A stretch of 64,000 bases of DNA from assembly GCF_963678635.1 (NCBI RefSeq), contig NC_087063.1, forward strand, positions 31,200,599-31,264,598. The letters are read 5' to 3'. Positions 20,883 through 29,989 of the stretch are shown piece after piece. The translations under genes and the position numbers were made by a program. This stretch comes from Symsagittifera roscoffensis. Lineage: Eukaryota; Xenacoelomorpha; Acoela; Convolutidae. Numbering within the stretch: position 1 is the first letter of the stretch; the number at the start of each line of letters is the position of its first letter. The notes below the pieces were generated by a model. It searched no databases. It saw only the letters and a list, made by a program, of their open reading frames with translations, and had not been told where the DNA came from.

Positions 20883-22742
20883 ATGGAGAATTTCAACTCG
20901 GATGAATTGATGGACCTGGCAGAGGCATATGTAGGACCGATGATAGATGCGATCTATCGTCGGCTAATGGATCGAGACTTTGCTCTGGAGGACCCAGAGG
21001 TAGTCATGTTGCTGACCACCCTGATCAACATCTTGGGGCATGACAACCGTGGGGACTGCCCCACGGAAGTCCTGTTGATGGCAGCATATGGAGAGAGGGG
21101 AGTACTAGACCGCCCAAACATGAGAGTGATGAGGTGGAGAAACAGGGCTCTCTCAGGGAGTGACATGGCGAATGATCCTGGATTGGGAAGTTCTAGTACT
21201 TACCAACCAGGTGAAATGCCTATGCCCTCCAAGCCCAAACCTGGGCTGACGAGAATGCATCAGGAGATGAACAGCGAGGCTGCCTCGTCTGGTTCACCAC
21301 TGAGAGCAGCTCTGCCACCAAAGAGGGCGAAAGCAGAACAGAAGGTTCAGACGAACCAAACCATGCAAGATCTTGATGAGATGAAGGACGAGCTGGAAAG
21401 AACGAAAAAGGAGCTGGACGAGGTGACTAAGACCATGCTCATCGCGGAGGACGACCGAGACATGTGGAAAGGATTGTTCGAAGACTGCAACAAAAAGCAG
21501 GGTCAAGAAATTGAGCGCTTGAGGCAGGACTATAAGGAGCGATCAGAACGGATGGCATTAACTACAGCCGTGGAAAAATCAATACCTGCAAGGAGTATTC
21601 CTCGTGGGCAGTCCCCGATCGAGCTCTTGACCCCTCGAGAAATGAGTCAGACAACGGAGACACGGCTCCCGACAGCAATAGATCGAGTGACAATCCCGGA
21701 CCCTAGTGACACCTTGGGTGACCCCGTCGTGGAACAAACGGTGAGGAAGCTGATAGAGACAGCTGGACGACTGGTCGCCAACAAGAATGCGCCAGGTTCC
21801 GGGGTGACTGCACCCTATGGAACGATCGATGAAACGGGCAGAGTACGACTCTCCCAGACCGTGATCAGACAGGGAATAAGAGACGTGGCGCCACTAATGG
21901 GGAGCTCTAAGGCCCCAGAAAGAAGAATACAGAAGATGCCAGCGAAGAAAGTGTCATGTGTAATAGACGTACAAAAGAACAATCAATTGAGATACAATTT
22001 CACGGGAGTTCCGGAGACAGATCCGAGAGCTTGCTTCAATCGAGCAACTTGGAACCCGGCAGTAAACCTGCAACAACCGCCTCTGGGGACATCACATCTG
22101 ATACTGGGAGACAGCTTGGTCAGAGTACTATCGAATTTGAGGACCTCTTGGGTCACCACGGTGATGGCCTTCGGAGGCGCGACGATAGCCCAGTTATATG
22201 GAGTGGTGGAACTAATGAATCCAGGGAGGATCCCCAATGTGATGATCCTGGTAGGAACGAATGACATCTCTAGAGGTTCGGATGAGCAGGAAGCACTATG
22301 GGAATCAATGATGGTGTGCTTGTTTACTACTCCCTGGCAGAAATTCAACTGCGCGGTACTGACCGTTTGCACTGTGCCAATGAACACAAGGAGCTTGACA
22401 GCAGCAGGGAGAAGGCACAACGAAGGAGTCGTCAGGTGGAATAACATCTTGAGGAATCTCGGAAGTCGGAACGCCGGAAGAATGATCCTCATGGACATTG
22501 AACATGAGTTCAGAGCTATGGATCAGGCTAGACTGACCACGGAAGGCATCCACTTCGATAGTATAGAAGGACAGGCTTGGTTGAATCGAATCTTCCAAGA
22601 GCGGTTGGATGAGTTAGAAGCAGAACTCTTTGACACAGGAGTGCTGAAGGAGGAAGGAACATCGAGTGACACGGTGATTACCACCTTTGTGCCTCCTAGC
22701 CTGGAAACTAGCAGGGACGGTCCCGGCCATCACGAAATATAG
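20883..22742 (+). CDS. Accessory ORF with SGNH/GDSL-type hydrolase domain
   Basis: 619 codons from ATG 20883 (GTATGGAG); the open frame upstream has no earlier ATG. Residues about 160-225 form a charged, probably coiled-coil, helix. Residues about 400-585 show the SGNH hydrolase blocks in order: LILGDSLVRVL (D410, S411 nucleophile), AFGGATI (block II Gly, about 431), VGTNDIS (block III Asn, about 460) and EGIHFD (block V, His 557). The usual catalytic Asp three residues before that His is Glu here. The family hydrolyses esters of lipids and sugars; esterase domains are also known in ORF1 of some CR1-like non-LTR retrotransposons. The ORF runs into the next one with a 56-nt overlap in another frame. 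Confidence 0.8.
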   Translation: MENFNSDELMDLAEAYVGPMIDAIYRRLMDRDFALEDPEVVMLLTTLINILGHDNRGDCPTEVLLMAAYGERGVLDRPNMRVMRWRNRALSGSDMANDPGLGSSSTYQPGEMPMPSKPKPGLTRMHQEMNSEAASSGSPLRAALPPKRAKAEQKVQTNQTMQDLDEMKDELERTKKELDEVTKTMLIAEDDRDMWKGLFEDCNKKQGQEIERLRQDYKERSERMALTTAVEKSIPARSIPRGQSPIELLTPREMSQTTETRLPTAIDRVTIPDPSDTLGDPVVEQTVRKLIETAGRLVANKNAPGSGVTAPYGTIDETGRVRLSQTVIRQGIRDVAPLMGSSKAPERRIQKMPAKKVSCVIDVQKNNQLRYNFTGVPETDPRACFNRATWNPAVNLQQPPLGTSHLILGDSLVRVLSNLRTSWVTTVMAFGGATIAQLYGVVELMNPGRIPNVMILVGTNDISRGSDEQEALWESMMVCLFTTPWQKFNCAVLTVCTVPMNTRSLTAAGRRHNEGVVRWNNILRNLGSRNAGRMILMDIEHEFRAMDQARLTTEGIHFDSIEGQAWLNRIFQERLDELEAELFDTGVLKEEGTSSDTVITTFVPPSLETSRDGPGHHEI

Positions 22743-24576
22743 ACAGCAGAGCTCCAGCGAACCAGGTCAAAGGACGGATGTTCAAGATCGATTGGGAGAA
22801 GCACCTGTAAGGAGGACCATTCATCCTCGGAGAAGACTGGGAACTGTTAACCCAATCGAAGAGACAGCCAGCACGTCTAGATGGGACAAGAGATCGGAGA
22901 CGACAAGTACCAGTCGAGAGGAGAGACGCCCGGGTAGAGGCTCGTTGATGTGGTCAAGGGCCATACCATCTCCCTGGCATGTATACAAAAATGAACTAAT
23001 GAAGCTGGATCTCCAGAGGGTGAGCTTCATCGAAGATGCAAGGAGGATGCTGAATGGAGCGAGGCTATCCGTCAGCAGACTGTACTCGATAACAGGCGTT
23101 GACTGGTTGATAGCCGCTAGCATAAACTTCAGTTCCACGACGGCCTTGAGATTTGCTGACATAGAGGGACTGCCCTCTAATAATACAATGGGACCAGTGA
23201 ACGCGAGACCATTGCAGGATGTGAGATTGAATCATGATGAGGGGAATCGGGAAGAGAGACCTGGAAGATTTTTGGTAACAAGGGCGCCGATCGGACAACA
23301 TGGGAAGATGTTCAGGCAAGTGAGCTCACCCCCTGGTCAAGTAAAGGAAAGAATATACCCGAAACTAGTGAGTCAAGATGGTGATGTCCAAAGATACGGC
23401 GGATTGAAAGCGATAAAGAAAGATGAGACGATCTTCGCCGCCTATAACAAAGCAGAAATAAGGAAGGCCAAGATCATGATAGTAGCGAATTCAGAGTTCG
23501 TGTATACTTCCAAGTCTCTGTTTTGGCCGGACGTCATAATGTTGGCAGCGGTCGATCTGGACCTACTGCAATCGGTATCTCTGGCTATAGGGGTACAAAG
23601 ACAGACGGACATGAACCCAATTACGATCGTGTTTGCTGGCATCAATGACCATCTACACAGTAGAGGTTTTCTGAGCAGACTCAGAGATCCTACAACGGCA
23701 GAGAATGCTGTGTGGCGAGCGATAAAAGATATCCTCGAGTCGATGGGTGAAGTGGTGGATGCGACGAAGGAGGGGTCGTTCACCAAGGTGACACCGAGAG
23801 TAGTATTCGAGTTGTCTCCGGGGTATGCATATCTCCCGGATGGACTAAAATTCGTGTATGCGATCGTGATCTTGCTTTCGGAAGGGAAATATGATGTGAT
23901 CATATCAGCCCCAAATCGCATGATAGAGATGGAGAACCTGAGGCCACTCAGGGCTGAACTACCTGCAGTGTGGTCAGATATCTCGAACGCGATGAGAGTA
24001 TTCAAGGACCATGCGCTGCACATGTTAGTGTTGGATGAGGTACTGGGGTTGAAACTGTCCAATTTCAGTCGACAGCTCAAACATAAACCGGGAAGAGACG
24101 ACGACCATCGAGTGGTCACAGCGATGTCCAACGACTTATGGCTCCGAGCAATGGAAGTGACAGGTGAAAACACGAGAAGGAAAAATTCCCAAGAGACTAG
24201 AGCTCAATTGGAAGCGATGGTTTTGAGAACCAAACTGGAAGCCAACCAGTGGCCACACCTAAGTCCTAGAGTAGCGGCATTGGGTGCAGATGCTTTTGAG
24301 CAAGGCCCTGTGATGATCACGAAGATCCATGCCTACTTGCTAAAGGAGGTGAGCCTGGCGGAAAATGCTGGAGAAAAGACCGCTGAATTTGTAAACAGAA
24401 TGTGTCAGATTACCCTGGAGACCTTCTGGACCCAGGAAGTGAAGGGACAGAAAGGTTTTGAACGGACGGACAGCATGCTGGAAGGCTTGGGAGTCGGATG
24501 GACCGCGTCCTTCTTGGCAAAAGTCTACCCGAAAGTCTCTCATTACTTGATAAAGGAATTCCTCCAAGCAGTATAA
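22687..24576 (+). CDS. Accessory polyprotein, part 1 (unknown; second SGNH-like segment)
   Basis: 629 codons, with no ATG near the start: the frame opens at a GTG inside the end of the SGNH ORF, so the two were probably fused, by frameshifting or before an indel. Residues about 240-450 look like a second, degenerate SGNH-type fold: IMIVANSEF (Ser 269, GDS replaced by ANS) and IVFAGINDHLHSRG (318-331, matching block III GxND). No convincing DxxH is seen. The remainder is helical and unrecognised. It ends at a TAA (24574-24576), after which the same frame continues. Confidence 0.6.
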   Translation: MCLLAWKLAGTVPAITKYRQQSSSEPGQRTDVQDRLGEAPVRRTIHPRRRLGTVNPIEETASTSRWDKRSETTSTSREERRPGRGSLMWSRAIPSPWHVYKNELMKLDLQRVSFIEDARRMLNGARLSVSRLYSITGVDWLIAASINFSSTTALRFADIEGLPSNNTMGPVNARPLQDVRLNHDEGNREERPGRFLVTRAPIGQHGKMFRQVSSPPGQVKERIYPKLVSQDGDVQRYGGLKAIKKDETIFAAYNKAEIRKAKIMIVANSEFVYTSKSLFWPDVIMLAAVDLDLLQSVSLAIGVQRQTDMNPITIVFAGINDHLHSRGFLSRLRDPTTAENAVWRAIKDILESMGEVVDATKEGSFTKVTPRVVFELSPGYAYLPDGLKFVYAIVILLSEGKYDVIISAPNRMIEMENLRPLRAELPAVWSDISNAMRVFKDHALHMLVLDEVLGLKLSNFSRQLKHKPGRDDDHRVVTAMSNDLWLRAMEVTGENTRRKNSQETRAQLEAMVLRTKLEANQWPHLSPRVAALGADAFEQGPVMITKIHAYLLKEVSLAENAGEKTAEFVNRMCQITLETFWTQEVKGQKGFERTDSMLEGLGVGWTASFLAKVYPKVSHYLIKEFLQAV

Positions 24577-24813
24577 GAAGTGTCAATAGTGGAACTACTA
24601 GCCTTGTTCGTGACGTTTGGAGCAGAGAGTTTCGTGAAAGGACCGGCGATACTGCTCACCGAAGGAATCCAGAACCTGCGGTTAGATGGGCTTCTAACAC
24701 TGATTGCGATTACCCACGGAAACTTGGGAGGACTAATGAAATTGACACGTTGTCCAGAGCAGATGAGAGATAGGGTGAAAAATTTAGATATGAAGAAGTC
24801 CACGGACTCGTAG
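24577..24813 (+). CDS. Accessory polyprotein, part 2 (between two in-frame stops)
   Basis: 78 open codons in the same frame as the preceding ORF, bounded by TAA (24574-24576) and TAG (24811-24813). The Leu/Gly-rich helical sequence (LLALFVTFGAESFVKGP, LLTLIAITHGNLGGL) reads as a smooth continuation. Not a separate gene. Confidence 0.6.
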   Translation, partial: EVSIVELLALFVTFGAESFVKGPAILLTEGIQNLRLDGLLTLIAITHGNLGGLMKLTRCPEQMRDRVKNLDMKKSTDS

Positions 24814-25980
24814 AACAAGATAAGAGACCTGAGACACACTCTTATCCAATATCTCTTACAACAAAATCGCTTTGGAAAGGGAGAAGATGAGACTATCGAA
24901 AGAGAAGAAGATGTTAGACGACATGTTGGGGGCATGCCCCTGTTAACCGATCTGAGCTTGGCTATGAGAACCGATCCCTTAGCATTGATCAGAGGAGCCG
25001 CGGAGTTTGTGACAGTGATCTATGGACCAGCAGTCACGTTTGCGTTCCCTGACGTTAAGATGGAGGCGTATAGGAGGTCGGTGCTGCACCTGAACCTCCT
25101 ATCAGCAGTGGACGGTAGTGTACTGAACTGGTGTGAGCAGCACACATTGCGGGAGCTCGTGAGTGAAAATCTGTTATTTGCGAAAATATCAGAGCCAGAG
25201 ATGACAGTCATCAACTTTGAGGACCACTTCCGTGATCGCATGGGAGAAGTAGAAAGAGGACACATCGAGGTGTTTCCGAAGCTTTGGAATCTGAGAACCA
25301 ATGATAAAACGAATGGTGAGATAACCAGAGTGCCTCGTCTCATTGCAGCATATCACAAGGTGAGAGAAGAGACGAAGGATTGGGGTGATTACGAGAAGCT
25401 GCTGGAAGAAATCCCCGAATTCCCTCTGATAAGAAGGATGTTGCTCGGAGCGGAGAATGAAAGGAGAATAGGGAATTTTGTGGCAACGATGGATCCATAC
25501 TTAGTGGGGAGAAATGCCGCCGTGTTACAATACACACGATTTGCCTATACGGATCAAGCGACGAGAAGGCGAATAAGCAACGCCGCGACTCCCAAGCCTG
25601 GAAGATTTGACGAGGAATGGGCGGGATTAGGCTTAGCCCCTATGAAGATGAGAGGCAGGACCGAACTGCCTGAGGCCTCCTTGATCCTGACTAGTGTGAA
25701 ACCGGAATTGAAAGTAGGAGGAACACTGCAGGCGAGAACCTTCCTAGCACCCTTCGGCTGCGAGGAAATCAAAGTGGTCCATGGAGAGGAGGAAGATAGA
25801 TCAGCAGGCACACTGATCATACCGAAATTTCCGGAAGGAACCGAAAATGAGAAGCAAGGTCCCTCGAGCTCAAAGAAGGACATGTCAGAAGGAGATGATG
25901 GACAGGGAGGAAGCCGTCAAGCGGAAGAACCCATGCAACAAGATGCAAGTCAAGCTGTAGGGGAAGACGACAGGGCATAG
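24814..25980 (+). CDS. Accessory polyprotein, part 3 (unknown)
   Basis: 388 open codons in the same frame, from just after the TAG at 24811 to the TAG at 25978-25980; the first methionine is at 24934. The body is mixed helical, with no domain I recognise; the last 60 residues are Glu/Gln/Ser-rich and disordered. The next part follows in the same frame after a single stop. It could have been a cleavage product boundary, but no protease site is evident. Confidence 0.6.
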   Translation, partial: NKIRDLRHTLIQYLLQQNRFGKGEDETIEREEDVRRHVGGMPLLTDLSLAMRTDPLALIRGAAEFVTVIYGPAVTFAFPDVKMEAYRRSVLHLNLLSAVDGSVLNWCEQHTLRELVSENLLFAKISEPEMTVINFEDHFRDRMGEVERGHIEVFPKLWNLRTNDKTNGEITRVPRLIAAYHKVREETKDWGDYEKLLEEIPEFPLIRRMLLGAENERRIGNFVATMDPYLVGRNAAVLQYTRFAYTDQATRRRISNAATPKPGRFDEEWAGLGLAPMKMRGRTELPEASLILTSVKPELKVGGTLQARTFLAPFGCEEIKVVHGEEEDRSAGTLIIPKFPEGTENEKQGPSSSKKDMSEGDDGQGGSRQAEEPMQQDASQAVGEDDRA

Positions 25981-28014
25981 TCAGGAGGAGTGCCCAGCCT
26001 GGATTTCAATATCTTCAGTGATCTTGAGAACAACGCGGATACATTGGAGACGACTGAGCCAGCGGATGAAGGCATTTCGACACTGGAACCTCCGACAGCC
26101 TTTACAGAAATGAAACGGAATTTGCCGGAGAGCAGTTCTCCTGGCAATTCAAGAAATAACGAACAAAGAATCCTCATGGAATCACCTAGAATAAGAAGAA
26201 TAGAGGGCTCAGCCAGAGTACCTTTCTTGAGAACGTTGCCCGAAGAGGAGTGGGAAATACATCACCGAGACCATGAGAATAGGACGGGATGTAAATTGGA
26301 CAGATTCGCGTTCATGGAAGAAGTCTGGACAGTAGTTCAAAGCTATGGGACCCAGTCCATTTTGAAAACAGGTCTCAACCGACCGTTGATGCGAGAAGTC
26401 CTTGACAAGCTTGATGAGCGTGAAGGGAGATTGAGTGAGTTGTTGATTGACTCAGCCCCTGATGAAAGTGAAGCAAACTCTCCCATCAAGATGACACCGC
26501 AGGACGATAAAGGAGAGGTGGTGTATCTGTCAAGAACCAGGAAAGGAACGATGCGGTCGAAATTGGTGATTGATAGGATCAACGAGATGAAAATGAAGTT
26601 AGGCAGCAGAGTGATGCCGAGCAGAGTAGGAAAGACGAAGGTGGATTCGGAGATATCGATGAAAGCTTTCAATTCAGCGAAACGAAAACGAGTCGAAGAA
26701 GCCATGGATTTGGGACAAAGTGATTATCATTTATCTGGCACGAACAGAATGTTGAACGATGTAGCGATGGTGCCACCCATTCTCATGGCAGGGATAAAGT
26801 CAACAGGTTACAAATCCAGAATCCTGAGGGATCTGATAATCCAAGAGGGAGCAGCAGTAGCGTGTGCGAAGCGGAGAGACGCTCTCTGTTTCATTCGATT
26901 CATGATAGAGCAGATTTCAGTACCTGCATTGAACACCTGTGTCAAGATGCTGAGGGAGGGCGATGAGCGAGCGAAAGCCTTACTCTTGCTAGCACTGCTG
27001 GATATGCAGCAAAGCAAACCGATGAGGGTGAATATTAAGGAACCCGAGGAGTTAGAGCCCATGAGAAAGATAGACGAAATCAGGAGATTTTCAAACAAGG
27101 AGCTGAGACTCACTAAAGAATCTATGGAAGCATTGCCGAAATCCAGTGAATACTGTGGACCGATCAAGAAGAAATCATATAGCTACGTGTCCGGGATTAT
27201 AGGGATAGCGTACAATCCTTTCCTGAGTGAAGACATACGCGATTGCTTCTTTGATTATGAGCAGGCGGTGTTGCTAAGATTCTGGACGTACAGAATTGTA
27301 ACGATTAAGAGCGTTAACAATCCACAGGCCAAATTGGGATTGGTCTTGGAAGAAGAGGTGACTGCACCTTCAGTACCAAAATCCGACAAGAGAGTGGAGT
27401 TTGGGTTGGGATTCTCAGATGAATTGCTGAGAACGAGCTTGATGGCAGTGTGGGAATTGTTGAGGCCATCATGGTGTCCTAGTCCCAACGCTGACTCGAT
27501 ATTACGGGCGACACAAGACGTGCAGAGGGAGCTGAATGCAGACTGTAACCTGCGTGACCTGAACATCATATTTAATGTGATGATAACGGCCTCTAGGAGC
27601 AACGGGGAAGATAAAGTGGAGTTGCCTGGCTGGGGACCAGAAGACTGGGTCAAACCTGGTAGCTGTCTGGGGGAAGTCTGTGGACTGGAAGGTCACGTTT
27701 GTGGAGGTCTGGACTGTGTGAAGACCCTAGAGAGACAACACAAGCAATTGACGATATTGTTTGGGAATGTCGTGATGAAAGCAAGGACGGAAAAGGAACT
27801 GATCGCAGATTGCCATGGAGGAACCGAGGTGAATCTAGTGACTGCACTAGGATTCTACAGCATGTTTAGTTCTTTAGAGTCACTATTGAATCTAGAACAG
27901 AAACATGAGATGGTCACAGCCATCAGTGTAGAAGTATTACCAGCAAACCGAGCAGAAACACATAGGAAAATGGAGGGAAGCGATCGAAGCGGAAATGAAC
28001 ATCAGACACAGTGA
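25981..28014 (+). CDS. Accessory polyprotein, part 4 (unknown, Cys/His cluster)
   Basis: 677 open codons in the same frame, ending TGA (28012-28014). The N-terminal 90 residues are acidic and Ser/Pro-rich; the rest is helical and Leu/Arg-rich. Near the end there is a compact cluster, C-X4-C-X4-H-X-C-X4-C (27664-27717), that could bind zinc. There is no transmembrane segment or signal peptide, which argues against a conventional envelope protein even though the gene occupies the envelope position. I do not recognise the family. Confidence 0.6.
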   Translation, partial: SGGVPSLDFNIFSDLENNADTLETTEPADEGISTLEPPTAFTEMKRNLPESSSPGNSRNNEQRILMESPRIRRIEGSARVPFLRTLPEEEWEIHHRDHENRTGCKLDRFAFMEEVWTVVQSYGTQSILKTGLNRPLMREVLDKLDEREGRLSELLIDSAPDESEANSPIKMTPQDDKGEVVYLSRTRKGTMRSKLVIDRINEMKMKLGSRVMPSRVGKTKVDSEISMKAFNSAKRKRVEEAMDLGQSDYHLSGTNRMLNDVAMVPPILMAGIKSTGYKSRILRDLIIQEGAAVACAKRRDALCFIRFMIEQISVPALNTCVKMLREGDERAKALLLLALLDMQQSKPMRVNIKEPEELEPMRKIDEIRRFSNKELRLTKESMEALPKSSEYCGPIKKKSYSYVSGIIGIAYNPFLSEDIRDCFFDYEQAVLLRFWTYRIVTIKSVNNPQAKLGLVLEEEVTAPSVPKSDKRVEFGLGFSDELLRTSLMAVWELLRPSWCPSPNADSILRATQDVQRELNADCNLRDLNIIFNVMITASRSNGEDKVELPGWGPEDWVKPGSCLGEVCGLEGHVCGGLDCVKTLERQHKQLTILFGNVVMKARTEKELIADCHGGTEVNLVTALGFYSMFSSLESLLNLEQKHEMVTAISVEVLPANRAETHRKMEGSDRSGNEHQTQ

Positions 28015-28026
28015 GACTTATTGTAG

Positions 28027-28584
28027 ACCATCAGGAGCACGATATTTGGTGGGATCAACATTGGCTTCAATGTGCAAGAGCAGATACCCGGTGCATTTCG
28101 TAGCTGTGGATGTAAAGAGTACGAGAACGAACGTGGAGCAAGCCTTCTCAGTGCCAAAGTGTGTGAGACTAACGAGAATGTCCGAAAATCATACGAGTTG
28201 CTATGTAAGATGTTCTCAGCAGTTCCAGAGAGAACAAAGGAGGAGTTGGAATCGATACTGGGAAGGAAGTTCATGGGATACGTGAGTGGCAACTTCAGTG
28301 ACTTTGAAAGACAGAAACAGAGAGGATCAACTGTTACAGATTACAATACAGTAGACGAGAATGATGAAGTCCACCGAGTGATGATGGAAGTGGAACCATT
28401 ACTGGAAGCTTCGGGAAAACGCAATTCGAGGAGCGTCATGTTGACACATGACCAGTTTCCCTGCCACTGCTGTAGTAATCTGGTGTTGATCTGGGCCTCT
28501 GGGGAGCTGCTCTCCATGGGTTTACCAGACTCATCAAAGCCCATAACAATAGTGATAGTGGGAGTTATGATGGCGATACGATAG
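28027..28584 (+). CDS. Accessory polyprotein, part 5 (unknown)
   Basis: Same frame, after two close stops (TGA 28012 and TAG 28024) and ending TAG at 28582-28584. It contains Cys-rich bits (CRSCGC-like RSCGCKE, FPCHCCSN). The last 30 residues are hydrophobic (SKPITIVIVGVMMAI). Another open frame overlaps at 27995-28285, but the frame used here continues the parts on both sides. Confidence 0.5.
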   Translation, partial: TIRSTIFGGINIGFNVQEQIPGAFRSCGCKEYENERGASLLSAKVCETNENVRKSYELLCKMFSAVPERTKEELESILGRKFMGYVSGNFSDFERQKQRGSTVTDYNTVDENDEVHRVMMEVEPLLEASGKRNSRSVMLTHDQFPCHCCSNLVLIWASGELLSMGLPDSSKPITIVIVGVMMAIR

Positions 28585-29214
28585 CTGGAAGCTCACGTAA
28601 GAGAGAACAATAGACAGGAAGCGCCAACGAGAGAACAGTTGCGGAAATTGGATTGTCTGAAAGATTTAGATCTTTTTGCGACAGTGTGCAAGATTCTAAA
28701 CATTCCGATGGAAGTGAAGAAGATATGGATATGGGCAAGAAGACGATTGATGCCATGGTTCAGAGCTAACATGACTGCATGGTTGTACGAATATGCTAAG
28801 AAGCATATGTCGAAGCACGGCAGAGTGTACGGTGAATATCAGCTGGACATTGGAGCAGGAGCTTTCAAGCGAGCTTTCGTGACTCATCGTAATGCAGTGA
28901 CCACCGCTGTAAAGAGAATTTCCAGGACGAGTGAACGCAGTGGAAAGGAGAAGGAAGAGATGTTGAAGGAAGATTTGGAGAGAAATGTGACGTTGTGTCT
29001 CCACAACAGCTTCTGCAGGAACAGAGAATCTAACGTGGATCCCCTACCTTGTTGCAAACAGGGGGTAGAGGAGCAGAAGTATTGGAGGACTGCTTCCAAC
29101 AGCGTCAGGATAGCTAACGATGTGTTGCAAGACACAGAAACTGAGAGTGCAGTCAAACGGTCGAAAGAGCAAGAAGCAAAAACAAAGAAAGTTAGAAGAA
29201 TTTTGAAGTTTTAG
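28585..29214 (+). CDS. Accessory polyprotein, C-terminal part 6 (unknown)
   Basis: 210 open codons in the same frame after the TAG at 28582; first ATG-free stretch then residues rich in Arg/Lys/Glu with several Cys (LCLHNSFC, DPLPCCK). A basic Lys-rich tail (KKVRRILKF) precedes TAG at 29212-29214, taken as the true end because stops are dense beyond it. Confidence 0.55.
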   Translation: MEAHVRENNRQEAPTREQLRKLDCLKDLDLFATVCKILNIPMEVKKIWIWARRRLMPWFRANMTAWLYEYAKKHMSKHGRVYGEYQLDIGAGAFKRAFVTHRNAVTTAVKRISRTSERSGKEKEEMLKEDLERNVTLCLHNSFCRNRESNVDPLPCCKQGVEEQKYWRTASNSVRIANDVLQDTETESAVKRSKEQEAKTKKVRRILKF

Positions 29215-29975
29215 AACTTCTAAACAATGAAAAAGAAGAAGACAAAGGAGTGACGGAAAAGAAGAAATTAAAACTCAGAATTGTTATATGTGTGTGAAAA
29301 AACTCAAGTGAGAAACTAAGCAACCAAGTTGCAATTAAGAACTGAAACATTTAGTTGATCCTTGAACATTAAACAATTTGTTGCATTTAGAAATTTGCGT
29401 TTTGATTTTAAATAGTGGCTTTAGAGACACTTACTTACTATTTATTTATAAAGGCTTGAGTGAAAGAGTATATTTAAATATTCCAGCCTGCATGATTTTT
29501 TTTTAATCAACTAGGAGAACTGATCACTTTGTGGTGATATGAAAGGCTTGGGCAATCTCTCGAAGAGGGGGATTGTTTCATTGTTCGTCCTAACCACAGA
29601 GCTTCTTAGTTCTAACATTCAGGACAATAACAAGCAAGATTTCCGAAGGGAAGGAGCATAGTACGATAATTTTAGCCTGTTGGTTGGCAGGACTGTCCTG
29701 CAAACCAGCATCTTTTAAATCTAGGAGAAGAAGTTTTTAATCAGGACATTGACATTGGAAGTCGGAAAAGATGTTTTTATCTCAGGTCATATCCTCAATG
29801 TGCAGATTAATGAAAGCATTTGGAGGCTATAGTGATGTAGTATGATGCCATTTATATTCTGCAGTGAGTCGATATGACGCGGATAAAAGTGATTTAGTGC
29901 ATTTTGTAAATTCTGTTCGATGGCACTGTACAGATTTTACGAACATTGCGAGATTCAATGAGGACATTGACCGGA
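29215..29975 (+). other. 3' untranslated part of the element
   Basis: 760 bp between the last coding codon and the polypurine-like tract. AT-rich at first, with stops in all frames. I see no gene in it. Confidence 0.7.
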
Positions 29976-29989
29976 CTGTCCGGGGAGTA
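29976..29989 (+). promoter_or_regulatory. Polypurine-like tract before the 3' LTR
   Basis: CTGTCCGGGGAGTA ends immediately before the 3' LTR. The GGGGAG purine run is where plus-strand priming would occur. The 11-mer TGTCCGGGGAG also occurs inside pol (see findings). Confidence 0.5.

Noticed and set aside
24574-28584. Stop codon reassignment in this genome
   Set aside because: All three stops interrupt the element, while host genes (bystin, EMC6, DTWD2, CEP20) use ordinary stops without in-frame ones.
20883-29214. Second block as a retroviral envelope gene
   Set aside because: No signal peptide, no transmembrane anchor, no furin-type site or fusion peptide seen; it begins with a soluble hydrolase domain.
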